From Klebsormidium nitens (lineage: Eukaryota > Streptophyta > Klebsormidiophyceae > Klebsormidiales > Klebsormidiaceae), in assembly GCA_000708835.1 (NCBI GenBank), contig DF236973.1, positions 62,001 to 126,000 of the forward strand: a stretch of DNA of 64,000 nucleotides, written 5' to 3'. Shown here piece after piece: positions 33,325-44,606 of the stretch. The notes under the pieces were generated by a model, which saw only the letters and a program-made list of their open reading frames with translations, searched no databases and was not told the DNA's origin. The stretch's first letter is position 1; every line of letters begins with the position of its first letter. The position numbers and the translations under genes were made by a program.

Positions 33325-34375
33325 ATGAGTTCAGACTTACATGGTGTCCTGGGCGTACGAAGGGGCGCAAGCAAAGATGAGATCAAGGCAGCGTACCGCA
33401 AGCTGGCGCTTCAGTGGTGAGACTAGTGTCAGCGTGCTCAGATTGCTTGCTTGATGCCTGGACTTCCCCCAATGAAAAGCGGAGCGCTGTTGATTGCATT
33501 AGTCAAACTGATCTCAAAGTTTATATCAGTGAGGTTGCCTGGTTTCTCAACAGTGTGGCCCAAAACTATTGTCTGGACAAAACACTGTACCTTGAAAAAC
33601 CATCTCCATTCTAGTCCAGAGAGATCGCTCAAAAGAGCAGTCAGCATAAGCCTGGAGATGTGGCTGCCACCTTTTGTGACCAACTGGAAGGTTTGATACG
33701 ACTGCAGAAACCTGATCCTAGGCCTGGATCCATCCCAAACTTCCTTTGAGGGTGATCGGCACAGGTGGACTGAGGAAGCCTCAGGTATCACAACCAAATG
33801 ATTTCTGTTCCCTGCGGACAGTTCTTTCGCCCCTTCCCCATCTAGTAGGCTGAGGTACAGTACGCCTGAGGCTTGTCATTTTGTCTTTCTTTCGCTTTCT
33901 CATTGTAACCCACCTGCACTTTGTCTTCTTGTGCAGTCACCCAGATGTTAATCCAGGAAAAGTAGAGGCCTTCAAAGAAATCACCCATGCTTACGAGGTC
34001 TTGAGTAGGGGGGAAGCCCAACCGATACGCTATGTAAGACCGGGTCCAACGGTCGCAGGCAGCATGTACAGTCAAAGATACCCATCCACGTCAATTCCGG
34101 TGGCAGCTTGGGGAATAGGTCTTATTGCAGGTTGTTTGCTGTTTGGAGGGGCCATAATTATCGGGAAGTCTGAGATGTTTAGTCACAACGTTGTTAAGAA
34201 CATGAGCGTCCGTCGAACAGTCGAGCCATCCCATAACATAGCTAAAAGGGAAATGATTCGCCAGATACTGTTAGAGAGGGCACAAGCGGGCAAAAGGACT
34301 CACAATGACCAAAAAGCGGAAGGTGATAGGAGTGACGGTGGTCAGGGCAACATTGACAATGATCACCGAACGTGA
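33325..34375 (+). CDS. J-domain protein with one transmembrane segment
   Basis: Two exons (33325-33416, 33937-34375) give 176 residues. The J-domain occupies residues 4 to about 55: DLHGVLGVRRGASKDEIKAA, then LALQ and the Hsp70-activating HPD at 32-34, encoded just after the intron. The HPD is preceded by Cys rather than the usual Tyr/Trp. There is no G/F or zinc-finger region (class C J-protein). A hydrophobic helix follows at about residues 83-107 (WGIGLIAGCLLFGGAIIIG), then a basic, hydrophilic tail. It probably recruits Hsp70 to an organelle or ER membrane; which membrane is not evident. An AG at 33315-33316 just before the ATG leaves room for a non-coding 5' exon. Confidence 0.8.
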
Positions 34376-36218
34376 GGTGTGTTCGCACTGATATTTGCGT
34401 CTCGTCAAATTAGAGCTAGGTGATTGGTGTATTAATGTTGCAACGCAGATAATCTCCTCTTTCCCAAGGTCCAATTATGTATACCTGCAAGGGCGTTCAG
34501 TCATGCTTTGCAGGGTCGTACAGTTCACGTTTGAACTTGAGAAACGATAGGCAAAACACACTTCTCCTTATCCTTCCGCTAAATTGCACTGAGGCGGAGC
34601 GAAGTCAGGTTTCGGACAGGTGCCATTGCCTGCCGACGGCAGACGCTCGAACAGTCTTCTCAATCATGGACGTTCATAACTTCAGTCGGCACTGCCTGAG
34701 TTAGCAACTAGGTATCGGGTTCGACAGGTGCAGGAGGAGCTTGAAGGTGTCGACGAATAGGTCCCTAGAATTGACCGTCATCCCGGAAGGGGACTTTGGA
34801 TGCAAGCAGAGGAGTCTGGACGAAAGAAATCCGGGTTTGGAAGCAGAGAAAAGTTTTGGAAGCACAAGGACCGAAATTGTCGTATCTAGAAAGAGTTTCA
34901 GACGCAAAAGAGCCAGCGGATCCCTGGCCATGGACACGTGCTTTTGGGGATGAAGAGCACAGCACCGTTGGCATACTGAGCGGTGGGCGATTTGGAAAGA
35001 GCAGCACGGCAGGAAGGAGTTGGCTTATAGAAGGAGGGCGGATCGGACTTCGGATCCTGAGAACCGTGGGCCAGCTTTTCAAGGGTCCGCGGCCGCCTTA
35101 TCATCCATTGTAATTCTTAACCTAGTGATGCAAGACTGTGTACATGATCCTGCATCGAGACCCTTGCTCTTAGATTTGCAACCAGTCTGCGGCCGTCATA
35201 TGCAGTAGTGACCTAGCTTTATGTCATATACTAAAGGTGTTATACCTATAACGGCCATCCTATATGTTAGCTCCGGCGTGGCCGGCCCATGCAGCCCGGC
35301 CTGCGCGTGCGAGACTAATTGACTGACACCGTTCCATGTGGCGGCCTGGTCTTCAAGAAACCATGGGTAAGTTATGCACATGCATGTCGACGGATGCATT
35401 GCATTGTGACACCATTGCGAATGTATTGAATCAGGCTATATGGCCCGGATGGAATTTGCATGTGCTGCATAGGTGTACTGAAATCCACAATCGACTGTAT
35501 GCATAAATCACTGTAACTGGAACCCCCATGTACACCCAATCATTCAAACAAGCAACACACAGCTAGGCCGCTCGCCTTCTGACCCGCTGCGCTTTCAGGG
35601 GTGTGTCACAACCAGATGCCACACTCCCAAGCTCGCACATGCGGTTTCTATTCGCTGGTTGTGTGTCTGACTCGGTTCAATATGGAAAAGCAGCATGCAA
35701 TCATTCTCACCAGCTGTAAGTATGACAAAGTACTTCAAGATCGCTCGCGTGCAGATCACACACACGACTTGAACTCCGCAGTTGTTTGTCAATCGGCAAG
35801 TCGTCTCCCTGTTCCTGCAAACGCTCTGAACCCCGGCCGTGCCTCTGGCTGCGGCGGTGCAGCAGCATACGGCGGCCGGTTTCCTTGTCGGCCTGCCGCA
35901 GGTGGTACAGGCCGATACTCCCCAGGTTGAAGACCCCAGCTCCGCACCATGTCGTGTCTGTCGAAGTCTCGTGTCAAGGAATATTTCACTTCACAACATT
36001 ACCATCATAGACAGAGTCCCGCCTCCTATACAAGTCTCTTGGCTCCACAGCGTTTCAAACGTGGTTCCACCCACTGTGTCGAACACACGATTGGTGAGAT
36101 GAAAGCACAGAAGGAGGGCGCCATTTTTGAAAGCAAGCAGAAATAATAGCACATCCTTTTGAGAGCAACCGGACGAAAACTCGGACAAGCTATCATCATG
36201 CTGCATCGAAGTCGACAT
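34376..36218. other. Convergent intergenic region, 1.8 kb
   Basis: This lies between the J-protein and Derlin 3' ends. A pair of overlapping plus-strand frames at about 34740-35113 reads moderately like protein but has no recognisable motif, start context or splice partner, so I do not call it. The rest shows nothing. Confidence 0.4.
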
Positions 36219-38386
36219 TTAGACGAGAACCAGAGGGCACACAGAGCCGAACGGAGGATACACGAATTTGGGCGTCCGGAGGAGCTCTGTCCCGTTCGAT
36301 AGCCGGGGGTAGACGGCCGTTAGGAAGTAGTAGGTGTGCCCCACCAGGATGCCCAGGAGCCCGGGAACAGGGCTGTTTCCGAAGATGACGTCCAGCGCCA
36401 GCATGGCCCAAGGTAAGTACAGGGCCTGTACAAACGACCCTTTCAACAGTTTGAGGAAAGTGAGCGACATTCTCGTCCTTTTTATGTGGCACAAAGCGCA
36501 GACCCCTATTGCCCTGCAACCCGAATCGGGACTGCCGGATTTGGGAGACTGAAAGCTTCACAACGTTGTTGGCTGACACAATTCTCTTAAGCCAGGTTCT
36601 GCATGGGCTTTCAAGGTTAGGTCTTGTGGTGTTGTAAGTAGGCATGCTGTGCAGAGGTGGACTACTGCTGGACAGAAGCTTGGGAAGCTGTTGCAACACA
36701 TGGGACGCTATGCAGATGGTGACCTGCAATATCCGGAGAAGCTGGTCACCGATTGAATTTTCCTTTGCTTATGTCCACCGTGAGGCGGCTCGCTGACTCG
36801 AAAGGCAGTGATGATCTTTGTTGACGGTGCAAGTAAGCTTGGTAAGAAAGCTTACCTGTACCGACACCATCCCCATGATGCTGACGTTTGCTGATGTGTT
36901 TGCACGAGACCAGAGGTAGATGAGCATGAAGATGAGGGGAGGGCCGAGCAGATACAGCCCCAGGAACGGAGCCAGAAAGGACACCAGCTGCAAGAAGGCT
37001 TCGCATTTAGTCAAAACGAGTCACAGCGCAGTGAAGCAACGACAGAGAAATACTGTGAACAACACCGTACTAACCTTGTTGTAACTCAAGAATTCAATTC
37101 CTATGTCTATGTCCGGGAAAAATCTGCTTGCAAACGACGAGATTTCCAAGATAACATAAAGCCTTCGACTATAAGCTGATCAAGCACCGGGAGAAGAACA
37201 AACAGGGCAAATGACGAAGGCCTCTGCTGACTGGCTCACCAGAAGAACAGCTGCCCCGAACATCATCAGGTAAACAAAGTCGGCCGTCCTATTTTGATAG
37301 TGGTGCTTCTCTAGTTGCACCGAGTACCTCGCACTGGAACAGCAAGGTATAGTTAGGAAATGAAAGAGACATTTGATGCTTTACTGCTGTGAAGTGCAGG
37401 ATAGCCGTAAAATTCCAGTCCTGATTCTGACTTGTCTTCGATGGCTTAGGAATCCTGTCAAGGAGAACACGCCTTCTGCTGATGTCCTGACGTCTTCTGA
37501 TAAACATAAGATGTTCCTGGCATGAGGACTGCTTACTTACATGTACATAAGGAACATGGCGAATGGAAAGCTAAATTTCCCCAGGAAGATGAAGTTTGTG
37601 ACGAGGCGCCATATCTGCAAGATGGAACTAAAGCTTCAAAACCATAGCATTCATCGAAACTCCTACGACGTGTACAGCAACTCTATCATGTAAGACTTCA
37701 GATAATCTGCCGCAAAAGCAGGAGTTTCTCTGACACGATTCTCAGAAGAAAGATCTTAGAAAAAACATTTGGAGTTGGCAGCATCATACCATCAATCAAC
37801 AAAGGCTTCAATTCGCCGCACGTGTGCCAAGGTGCTGAACTCAAGGTAACTCTTCATAAAGGAAGAAAGGGGCCTCTGACGAAAGAAATTGCCAATCCCT
37901 TACTTGGAATTTCTTGAAGATAAGATCCCAGCTGAGAATCAGCGACATAGGGGACACCAGACCAAGTGCATTCGCGACGGTCGCCCCAAAGCATAGTGTG
38001 CCAAATGTTCTGCTCACTGGTGGTAGAGAGTGATACCACCTGCAAAAGGAGCTATTTGAATGAGCGCTTTAATTGAAAGACCTTAGACATCTCGCTGGTG
38101 AGAGTGACTACCAGAAAACCACATAAATTAGGTACTCGTTTTCTTTGCAGCGATACTCTCAGGCAACGAAACACTGCTAAAGACATGGTACTCTTTCTAG
38201 GTGGCAGAGAAGAGTCAGAACCATCGTCACAATTGCTCAAGCTCGGCCTTGATGCCACCAAGGTGCAGCTAAGATCTCAGCAAGTCGCCATTCAATGTTG
38301 ATATAAAGGAACTTTCCAGCGCGATCAAGATGAGAACTGTCGATGTGTCGGAGAAGTGTGTCATCTTACTCTCCGGGGGTGGCCAT
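36219..38386 (-). CDS. DER1: Derlin, ERAD retrotranslocation factor
   Basis: Six exons (38386-38370, 38039-37904, 37614-37541, 37333-37240, 36987-36856, 36425-36219) give 219 residues. Exon 1 is only 17 nt (MATPG plus two bases) and is fixed by phase and by the family N-terminus, continuing as EWYHSLPPVSRTFG. Derlin blocks follow: SPMSLILSWDLIFKKF, IWRLVTNFIFLGKFSFPF with the conserved Trp-Arg, the QLEKHHYQNRTADFVY loop, LYLLGPPLIFMLIYLWSR, YLPWAMLALDVIFGN and GLLGILVGHTYYFL. Derlins are inactive rhomboid relatives in the ER membrane that help extract misfolded proteins for degradation. The C-terminus is short, without an obvious SHP box. It is divergent from the hydrolase gene. Confidence 0.93.
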
Positions 38387-39664
38387 GATGATTGTTCTTC
38401 TTGCTCCGGCGATGAAGCCCGATGCCTTCCGTTTCTGCGATTTCCTTGCTGCTATGTGCCTTCAATATACGATCCCCTTCGCTGACATCAGTAAAAGAGC
38501 CGCTACCTACCAACCTACCTTCAAGCAATCCAGGTTGCTCAAAGTTCTGAAATGGTCCATTGCAACAGATGGGCGGCGCACTTGCTCAACCACACGCGGC
38601 CGGCCGCCTCTCTCTGATGCGCGGCCGCGCGCGTGCCGCTTGGGCGGCCAGTCGGACCCGCTCCCGACCCGCTAACCTACCATGCACTGGCCTGAGCGCA
38701 CCAGTCCAATTTTCCCGGTCCAATTCCACAGACAACTGCTGCAGATTTCGGGCCTCGGTTCAGTCGTCTGGCATACCATACTCCCGGCCAAATGGCAGTC
38801 TGCTGCATCATGGTGCGTACAATATGACGATCCAGATCAGGAAGCTTCGAAGCGAATTTGCGGGGGCGAACGTTGGACCTCAGATTGAGAGGTTCGAGGT
38901 TCGAGGTCGTCGGACCTGACATGAACATGCATCGCGGTTGTTTCTTCTGACGCAGACGTCTTTTCCCTTTTCACCTGAGAAGATGAGTCATCAAGCAATC
39001 AGAATGCAACTCGCGATACTAGAGTGTTCGAGAAATACCTCAGACAGTATGTCCGAAACTTTTACGGTACAATATTCATGTTGCTGAGGGGTCGAGAGTA
39101 GAAAATACTTTGCGCCTGGCAACAATTCCTGCTTTCCTGAAGTATTGTTCCGACGAGCCGACGAGCGCGCGGCACGGCGCAGGGAGTCGGAAGACCTGTT
39201 GTCAGGCATCTGTCTGCAGTCCTCGCTGACCCGGCCCCTGAGCATCATAGGTTACTTGCATCAGGAACATAAGAAGCGTTTCAAGAAAGAGCAGAGCTCC
39301 ACGAGCGATTGCACAAAAGTCAGATTCGAAGCGTCGTGACGAAAGCAATTGTGCGCAGCTTCAGCAAGCCGCTTTGTTGGTCCTGGTACGCTTGTGGGCC
39401 TCTGATTCAAGCTTGAAGGTTTCTAGATCAACATCCTAGGAGGATGCCATCTCGGATTGCCTTTCAGACATTGACGCTGCTCCGCTGCACCCTCGTTGTT
39501 GAACACACGGACACTTATTCATCCATCTGTCAGACCGCTCGCTCTAACTTTGAAAGCCTTGTACTAGCCGGAGGATTTAGGCCGGGCTTGCTTCCCGTCT
39601 AGAAGCCGCAGTCTAGGACCGACATCACGACCGATTCCGCAGGTCCGATTCTTCAACAAGCAAC
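38387..39664. other. Divergent intergenic region, Derlin / hydrolase
   Basis: A 1.3-kb space between opposed start codons that includes a GC-rich patch with repeated GCGGCCG motifs (about 38590-38660). It is expected to hold both promoters. No credible exon was seen. Confidence 0.45.
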
Positions 39665-42600
39665 ATGGTACTCTTTGGATGCTTGCGTTCCGCTAAGTCA
39701 CCCGGCGACCAGGCTTCTCTCGAAAAGCGGAAGCGCGTGCAGCTGCTTAGGGTTATGGTCGCCAATCTGGACGACCTCCGACAGCGTCTGGAGGACGACT
39801 GGAACAACTTCGCAAATGAGCTCCGTCATCGCATCCTGCCAGTCATGCGTGCACAGAATGACGGCATTGATGACGTCAGCGTGCTGCACAGCCTGGCTGA
39901 CGGCATCAAGGAGCAAATGCTGACGTGGCCTGGGAAGAACGGGAGGTTTCTGAAGCAGATGGCCGCACATGCTGCTAGGATTGCAACCGAGCTGATGCTG
40001 CCGAAGGGCTGGAAAGAGAAGCAAGAGCTGTTGAATCTTTTGCAGCTGATGTATGTAAAGTTGGAGAAAGATAGGGAGGAGCCAAGTGAAGATTTGCAGA
40101 CGATGCAGTCCGGGACCAGTAATGGTAAGTGAGAAGATTGCTGCACTAACATTCTGCATACAAGACCTTGAAAACAGTTTTGTCTGTGGGGCAAGTTAGC
40201 GAAATAAAACCTGCGGTTCGAAGCAGCGAGACTCTGAGTACTGCGCCGATAAGGATGTCGGTTATCAACCTTCTACTCTGAGCTACAAGGCCGTTTCTTT
40301 TCGGCTTCAAGCTAAGGAGAACAACTTGTAGAATCACAGATTTCGAGTTTTAGCCTTCATTCATTGAAACAGCCAGCTTCCGAAAACATGATTGGCTGCT
40401 TATTCGTCAAAGAGTCGACAGCGTGACGGTATTTCATATTCTGTTTCTCGTATTGATTGCTGCTGTTTCCCGTCAGGGTTCTTTGAAAGAAAGTGGTTCT
40501 AGACATAGTCAAAATTCTCCTGATCGGAAGTGGAAGGAATCCTCTACGAGGTAGGGGGCACCGTTTCTCCTGTAGTGTCGAGAAGCTACTGAGTTGGAGG
40601 CTAGCTTTGAAAGCGCTGGTTAGTATTTCTGTGGTATGAAAATTCACCGCCACCACGTGACGTGTCTCCGGTGTTTGAATGACTTCGCCTCCTCGCTCTC
40701 GAGCTAGCCTTTCCTCAGACAGCCCTGACCTGAAGTCTCCGCAGCGGCATCTAGAAAGTGTGCTCGAGACGAGTTGGCTTTCATTGCTCCATCTTCACCT
40801 CAACAACTGCTTCAGTCCATTTTGTCACCCGTTCTCAGGCGACTCCTCCAACGGGCGGGGCTACATGGAGGTCGCCCTCTTCTTCTGCTCCGTCCGCGCG
40901 CCCTCCGGCCGCCGCACGCCCGGCGACTTCTTCGGGAAAGCGCGCGCGCACGCGCCCTCCACGGGCTTCGTCCGCGTCTCCCTCCCCGACTTCGACGACG
41001 TCGCATCAAACGGCCCGGACCTGCCCTTCTTGTGGCGCTCGTATCGAAAGCGGCCAACCGGGAACACGAGCAAGAGCATCGAGATCGAGAGCTGCCTCGT
41101 GATGGACGTGGCGCACCTGGTCGGGCGGAACGGCGACCCCCGGGAGGCAATCGTTTACGTGCATGGTAGCTTTTATCTGTCTCATTTCTCGATTTAAAAC
41201 GCGTCCATTTTGTGCAAGGTGCTAAGTAATCGTATCAAATGTCTCTAGCTTTTCCAGATCCGCTCTCTGACTGTTCGTTTCCGTGCCTTCTTTCTGCGGC
41301 TGACTGACTGGTCTCCTTTATTTTGACCATCGGCTATTGCTCGAGAGTCTTTCAATTCACGGATCATCGGTCATTTCTATTCCCACAATTGGTCTTCGTT
41401 TTGGTACAGGTTTTAACTGCCGCTTCGCAACGGCGGCCAAGTACATGGCGCTGTACGCATACAAACTGCGGCGGGACGTTCCCATCTTTATCTTCAGCTG
41501 GCCCTCGTTCAAGGTACGACGTGGCAAATCAGATTATTATCCGAGTTTTCAAGTCTATCTGGTTTTGCAGGTCGAGTATTGTTCGGGCCCACTTGGTTGT
41601 TGCCACCACGTCACAGTCGTGGCGTTACGGTCTCGCTTCCGTTCATGCAGACGTAGTGTTTCCGATGGGAGGCCTTGTCAAAGAAGGAATCTCAATCCAA
41701 ACCAGGGGCTGAAGACCTGAAGACCAATGAGATAAAGAGCTCTCATTTCTGTGAGTGGAAAATTATTTTCCGCTCCAAATCTGACGAGGCCGAGATAATA
41801 CGAGCTTTTTACAGGCTGATGACATCCGTCTCGGTGAAGTGAACCATCAAGAGTACTTGAAAAACGCAATGCACGTCCAAAGATAACCCCTCAAACTTGC
41901 CCGTCGGTCCTTCTTCACTTCGCAGTCGGTCGACCTGTACGAAGGGGACCAAGCCAACGCCACGTGGTCCGTGCGTCACTTCGCCAGCTTCCTCGAGCGC
42001 ATGATGACGTCATACCGGCTGGACAAAGTGCACGTGTTCGCGCACAGCATGGGCAGTCAGGTGGCAATCAACGGCCTCCTGCGACTGACCGGTTGGAGGG
42101 CCCCGAGGGGCGCCGCGCGGCTGGGGCAGCTGGTGCTGGCCGCCCCGGACTTTGACACAGGGGAGTTCTTCGAAGCGCAAGCTGACTTGGAGAACCTGGT
42201 AAGAACAGATCCTCACCTGCCCATCTACCATTTGATTCAAGTGACGCACTCGGTTCTTTCATTTTTGTCTCCGACGCTGGAGTTTTCAAGCGTTCGGAGG
42301 CCGATTTGTAAGAGGTGGTGCAGGACGGGGTCCTGAGTTTCCATCTCTCTTCGGGGACCGAAAATTCCAGGAAAAAACTTGTCTCCTGGGCTCCCCAGCT
42401 TCTGAGCCGTTCAAATCTGTCTCTTTGCCTTGTGAGCTGGTGAGCGAATGGTCCTTAACGTCAGCCGTCCGTTTGGTTCTTCTCGAAACAGATGTGTCGG
42501 CCTGAGAGACAGGGCAGAGCTGTGACAATACCTCTGTTTTACCGACCCTTGCGTCACCTTCTGCTCAGCGTACGGAGCATCGCGAGAAGGAATCCAGCCG

Positions 42601-43293
42601 GTCCTATTCAGATCGGATTGCCGGAAGAATATTGTTTCGAGAATGGTCTGTTGGAGATTGAAGACCCGTTTCGACATCATTCCTTGACCTCGAATGCAGC
42701 GTTTCTGTCAAGCCGTCTACATGAACATTGGATCTGCGAGATGAAGTCCCTCTTTCTGGACCTCATTCTGACAAGCTTGAGACAGCAAATTCTTACACTA
42801 TATCGGGACGCGAACATGCAACGAATCATTTGTTTTAGACCTCTCATGATTCGTTCGTCAGCTTTTCCGACCGCAGGTCGATCGAGTATCCGTCTACTGC
42901 TCGGCCAACGACAAAGCGCTGCGCATGTCGGAGCGCTTGCACGGGGAGCTTCCCCGACTGGGCCATTTCCGGATTGGCTCCCTTCTTTCTGAGAGCCGCC
43001 ACGTGGCGCTCTCTGACAAGGTCGACGTCATCGACGCCAGCGGCTTCGACAAGAGCGTGGTCGGGCACGCCTACGCGTTCACCAGCACTGACGTCATCGA
43101 GGACGTTCTGAGGGTTTTGAGGGACGGGGTTACGGCGACGGCGCGGCCGGCCCTGCGCGCGGCGCGCACGGACAAACGCTTTTATTTCTGGCGGTTGGTG
43201 GGGTCCGGGAAGAAAGAGCCCAAGAAGGGGGAGGAAGAAATCGTGGAGTCGCAGCTTGGTGAAGGGATGGATGCGGAGGGGGATCCCGTATAG
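39665..43293 (+). CDS. Alpha/beta hydrolase, DUF900-type
   Basis: Five exons (39665-40124, 40839-41165, 41410-41513, 41926-42198, 42877-43293) give 526 residues with matching phases. Residues 1-150 are helical and charged, with no signal peptide, and form a distinct N-terminal module. The hydrolase fold follows: VYVHGFNCRF (oxyanion-side strand, split by the intron), then VPIFIFSWPS. The nucleophile elbow VHVFAHSMGSQVA has Ser near 338, LVLAAPDFD has Asp near 372, and VVGHAYAF has His near 452. This is the order seen in the DUF900 (lipase-like) family of bacteria, fungi and plants. The substrate is unknown. The last 50 residues are Lys/Glu-rich and low-complexity. The complete triad suggests an active enzyme. 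Confidence 0.85.
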
Positions 43294-44606
43294 TTTGAAA
43301 CATACAGCGTGCTCGACACGATCGCTCATGTCTTCTTCTGAGGTCGAAGCTGTGTCGAAGAGCTTCTTTTAAGGCACGCAGTTGACGCTACAAAAGGGCT
43401 TGCAGGGAGATGGATTCAAGGGCCAGGACCGCTTTCCAGTTGGCAGGCTGAGTTTCCAGATGCAACTTGCCCATTTCAGTATTGGCGTCCTGGGTATGGG
43501 GCTCTATCTTGTCCAAAGACTGTACTTATTAGGACATGTATCTTCGACAAGCACAAATTCAGTCCGCTTACGGTTGGCCTGGTGACTTGGAGAAGTTTAC
43601 TTGGATAAAAGGCTCAACTGATTGCCGGCTACCATTGTCATGTGCCAAACAGGCGTCAGCATACATGCATCTGTGATAAGTTCAAACGACGGTAACTGTA
43701 CGCAATCTTACATGCGTACGTACTGCCCTATGACATACTACTGAAAATGGATAAGTGCGAAGTTAACCGCCACGCAATCAACGAGCTCTCGTCGTGCTCT
43801 TTTTAATCTGAGATAGCTACGACTCCAAGATTCGAGGGAACCAATGATCATCGAGTCTGTGGGCCTAAAGTGAGCGTGATGATGGTTTCTAAGCGGTTTT
43901 TCCTGCAATCCGTGCAAGACTCATCATGGTACTGACGGTAGGCATGCAGTCTAGGCCAATCAAATCAGAGAGAAGGAGCAGATTACGTACGTGCCGCCGA
44001 TATATGAATAACTCATTAGCCAATGATCGTTCCCCTAAATTTCCCGGCGGGCCGTCCTTGCAAAATAATTGCATAAGCGCACATAGGTGCATGTGCTGCT
44101 TCGATCCGACGACACCGAAAGATTTATTCGATGCAGCTTCAATGGACAAACAGGTTTCAACTTACAACGTTTCGACCGGCCTGGCAATGTCTCAGCGAGA
44201 TGCTCGGGTTGGGGATCAACCGCTGCAAGTTCACTGCACCGTCTACTCAAGAGCTTCCTTCCATGACCCTCCAAGCCACAAAGCTTCCAGATCTTCTTGG
44301 AACCGCACATGTGTCCTTCGTGATACATACTTATTCTCTGCAAAATGCGCACGATCGAGGAAGCAATGACTTCGGTTGTCCACTTTGCATTCGCAGCCAA
44401 GTGTCTCCTTGCTTAATCCGATCACCGCAGTTACTATAGCTACTCACGGTACTGGACCGCGTTACTCTAAGCGTTTGCCACTTTCAGCCTCTCATATCAT
44501 ATCTACTATATGCGCTATGAAATGGTTTACAGCCTATCTTCACGAGAACGTGCTCATCTGTACCTATGCCACCGCTGCAACAAAAGTACGCGTTCGAACT
44601 CTCTTC
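43294..44606. other. Convergent intergenic region
   Basis: This lies between the hydrolase stop and the LanC-like copy 1 stop. The last roughly 180 bp belong to the duplicated segment. No gene was seen. Confidence 0.45.

Noticed and set aside
34741-35113. Two overlapping plus-strand frames after the J-protein gene
   Set aside because: They read moderately like protein but start at TTG, lack any recognisable motif, and I found no convincing splice sites.
40758-41169. Long GC-rich alternative frames on both strands over the hydrolase exon 2
   Set aside because: Arg/Ser/Pro-rich shadow frames of a well-supported coding exon.
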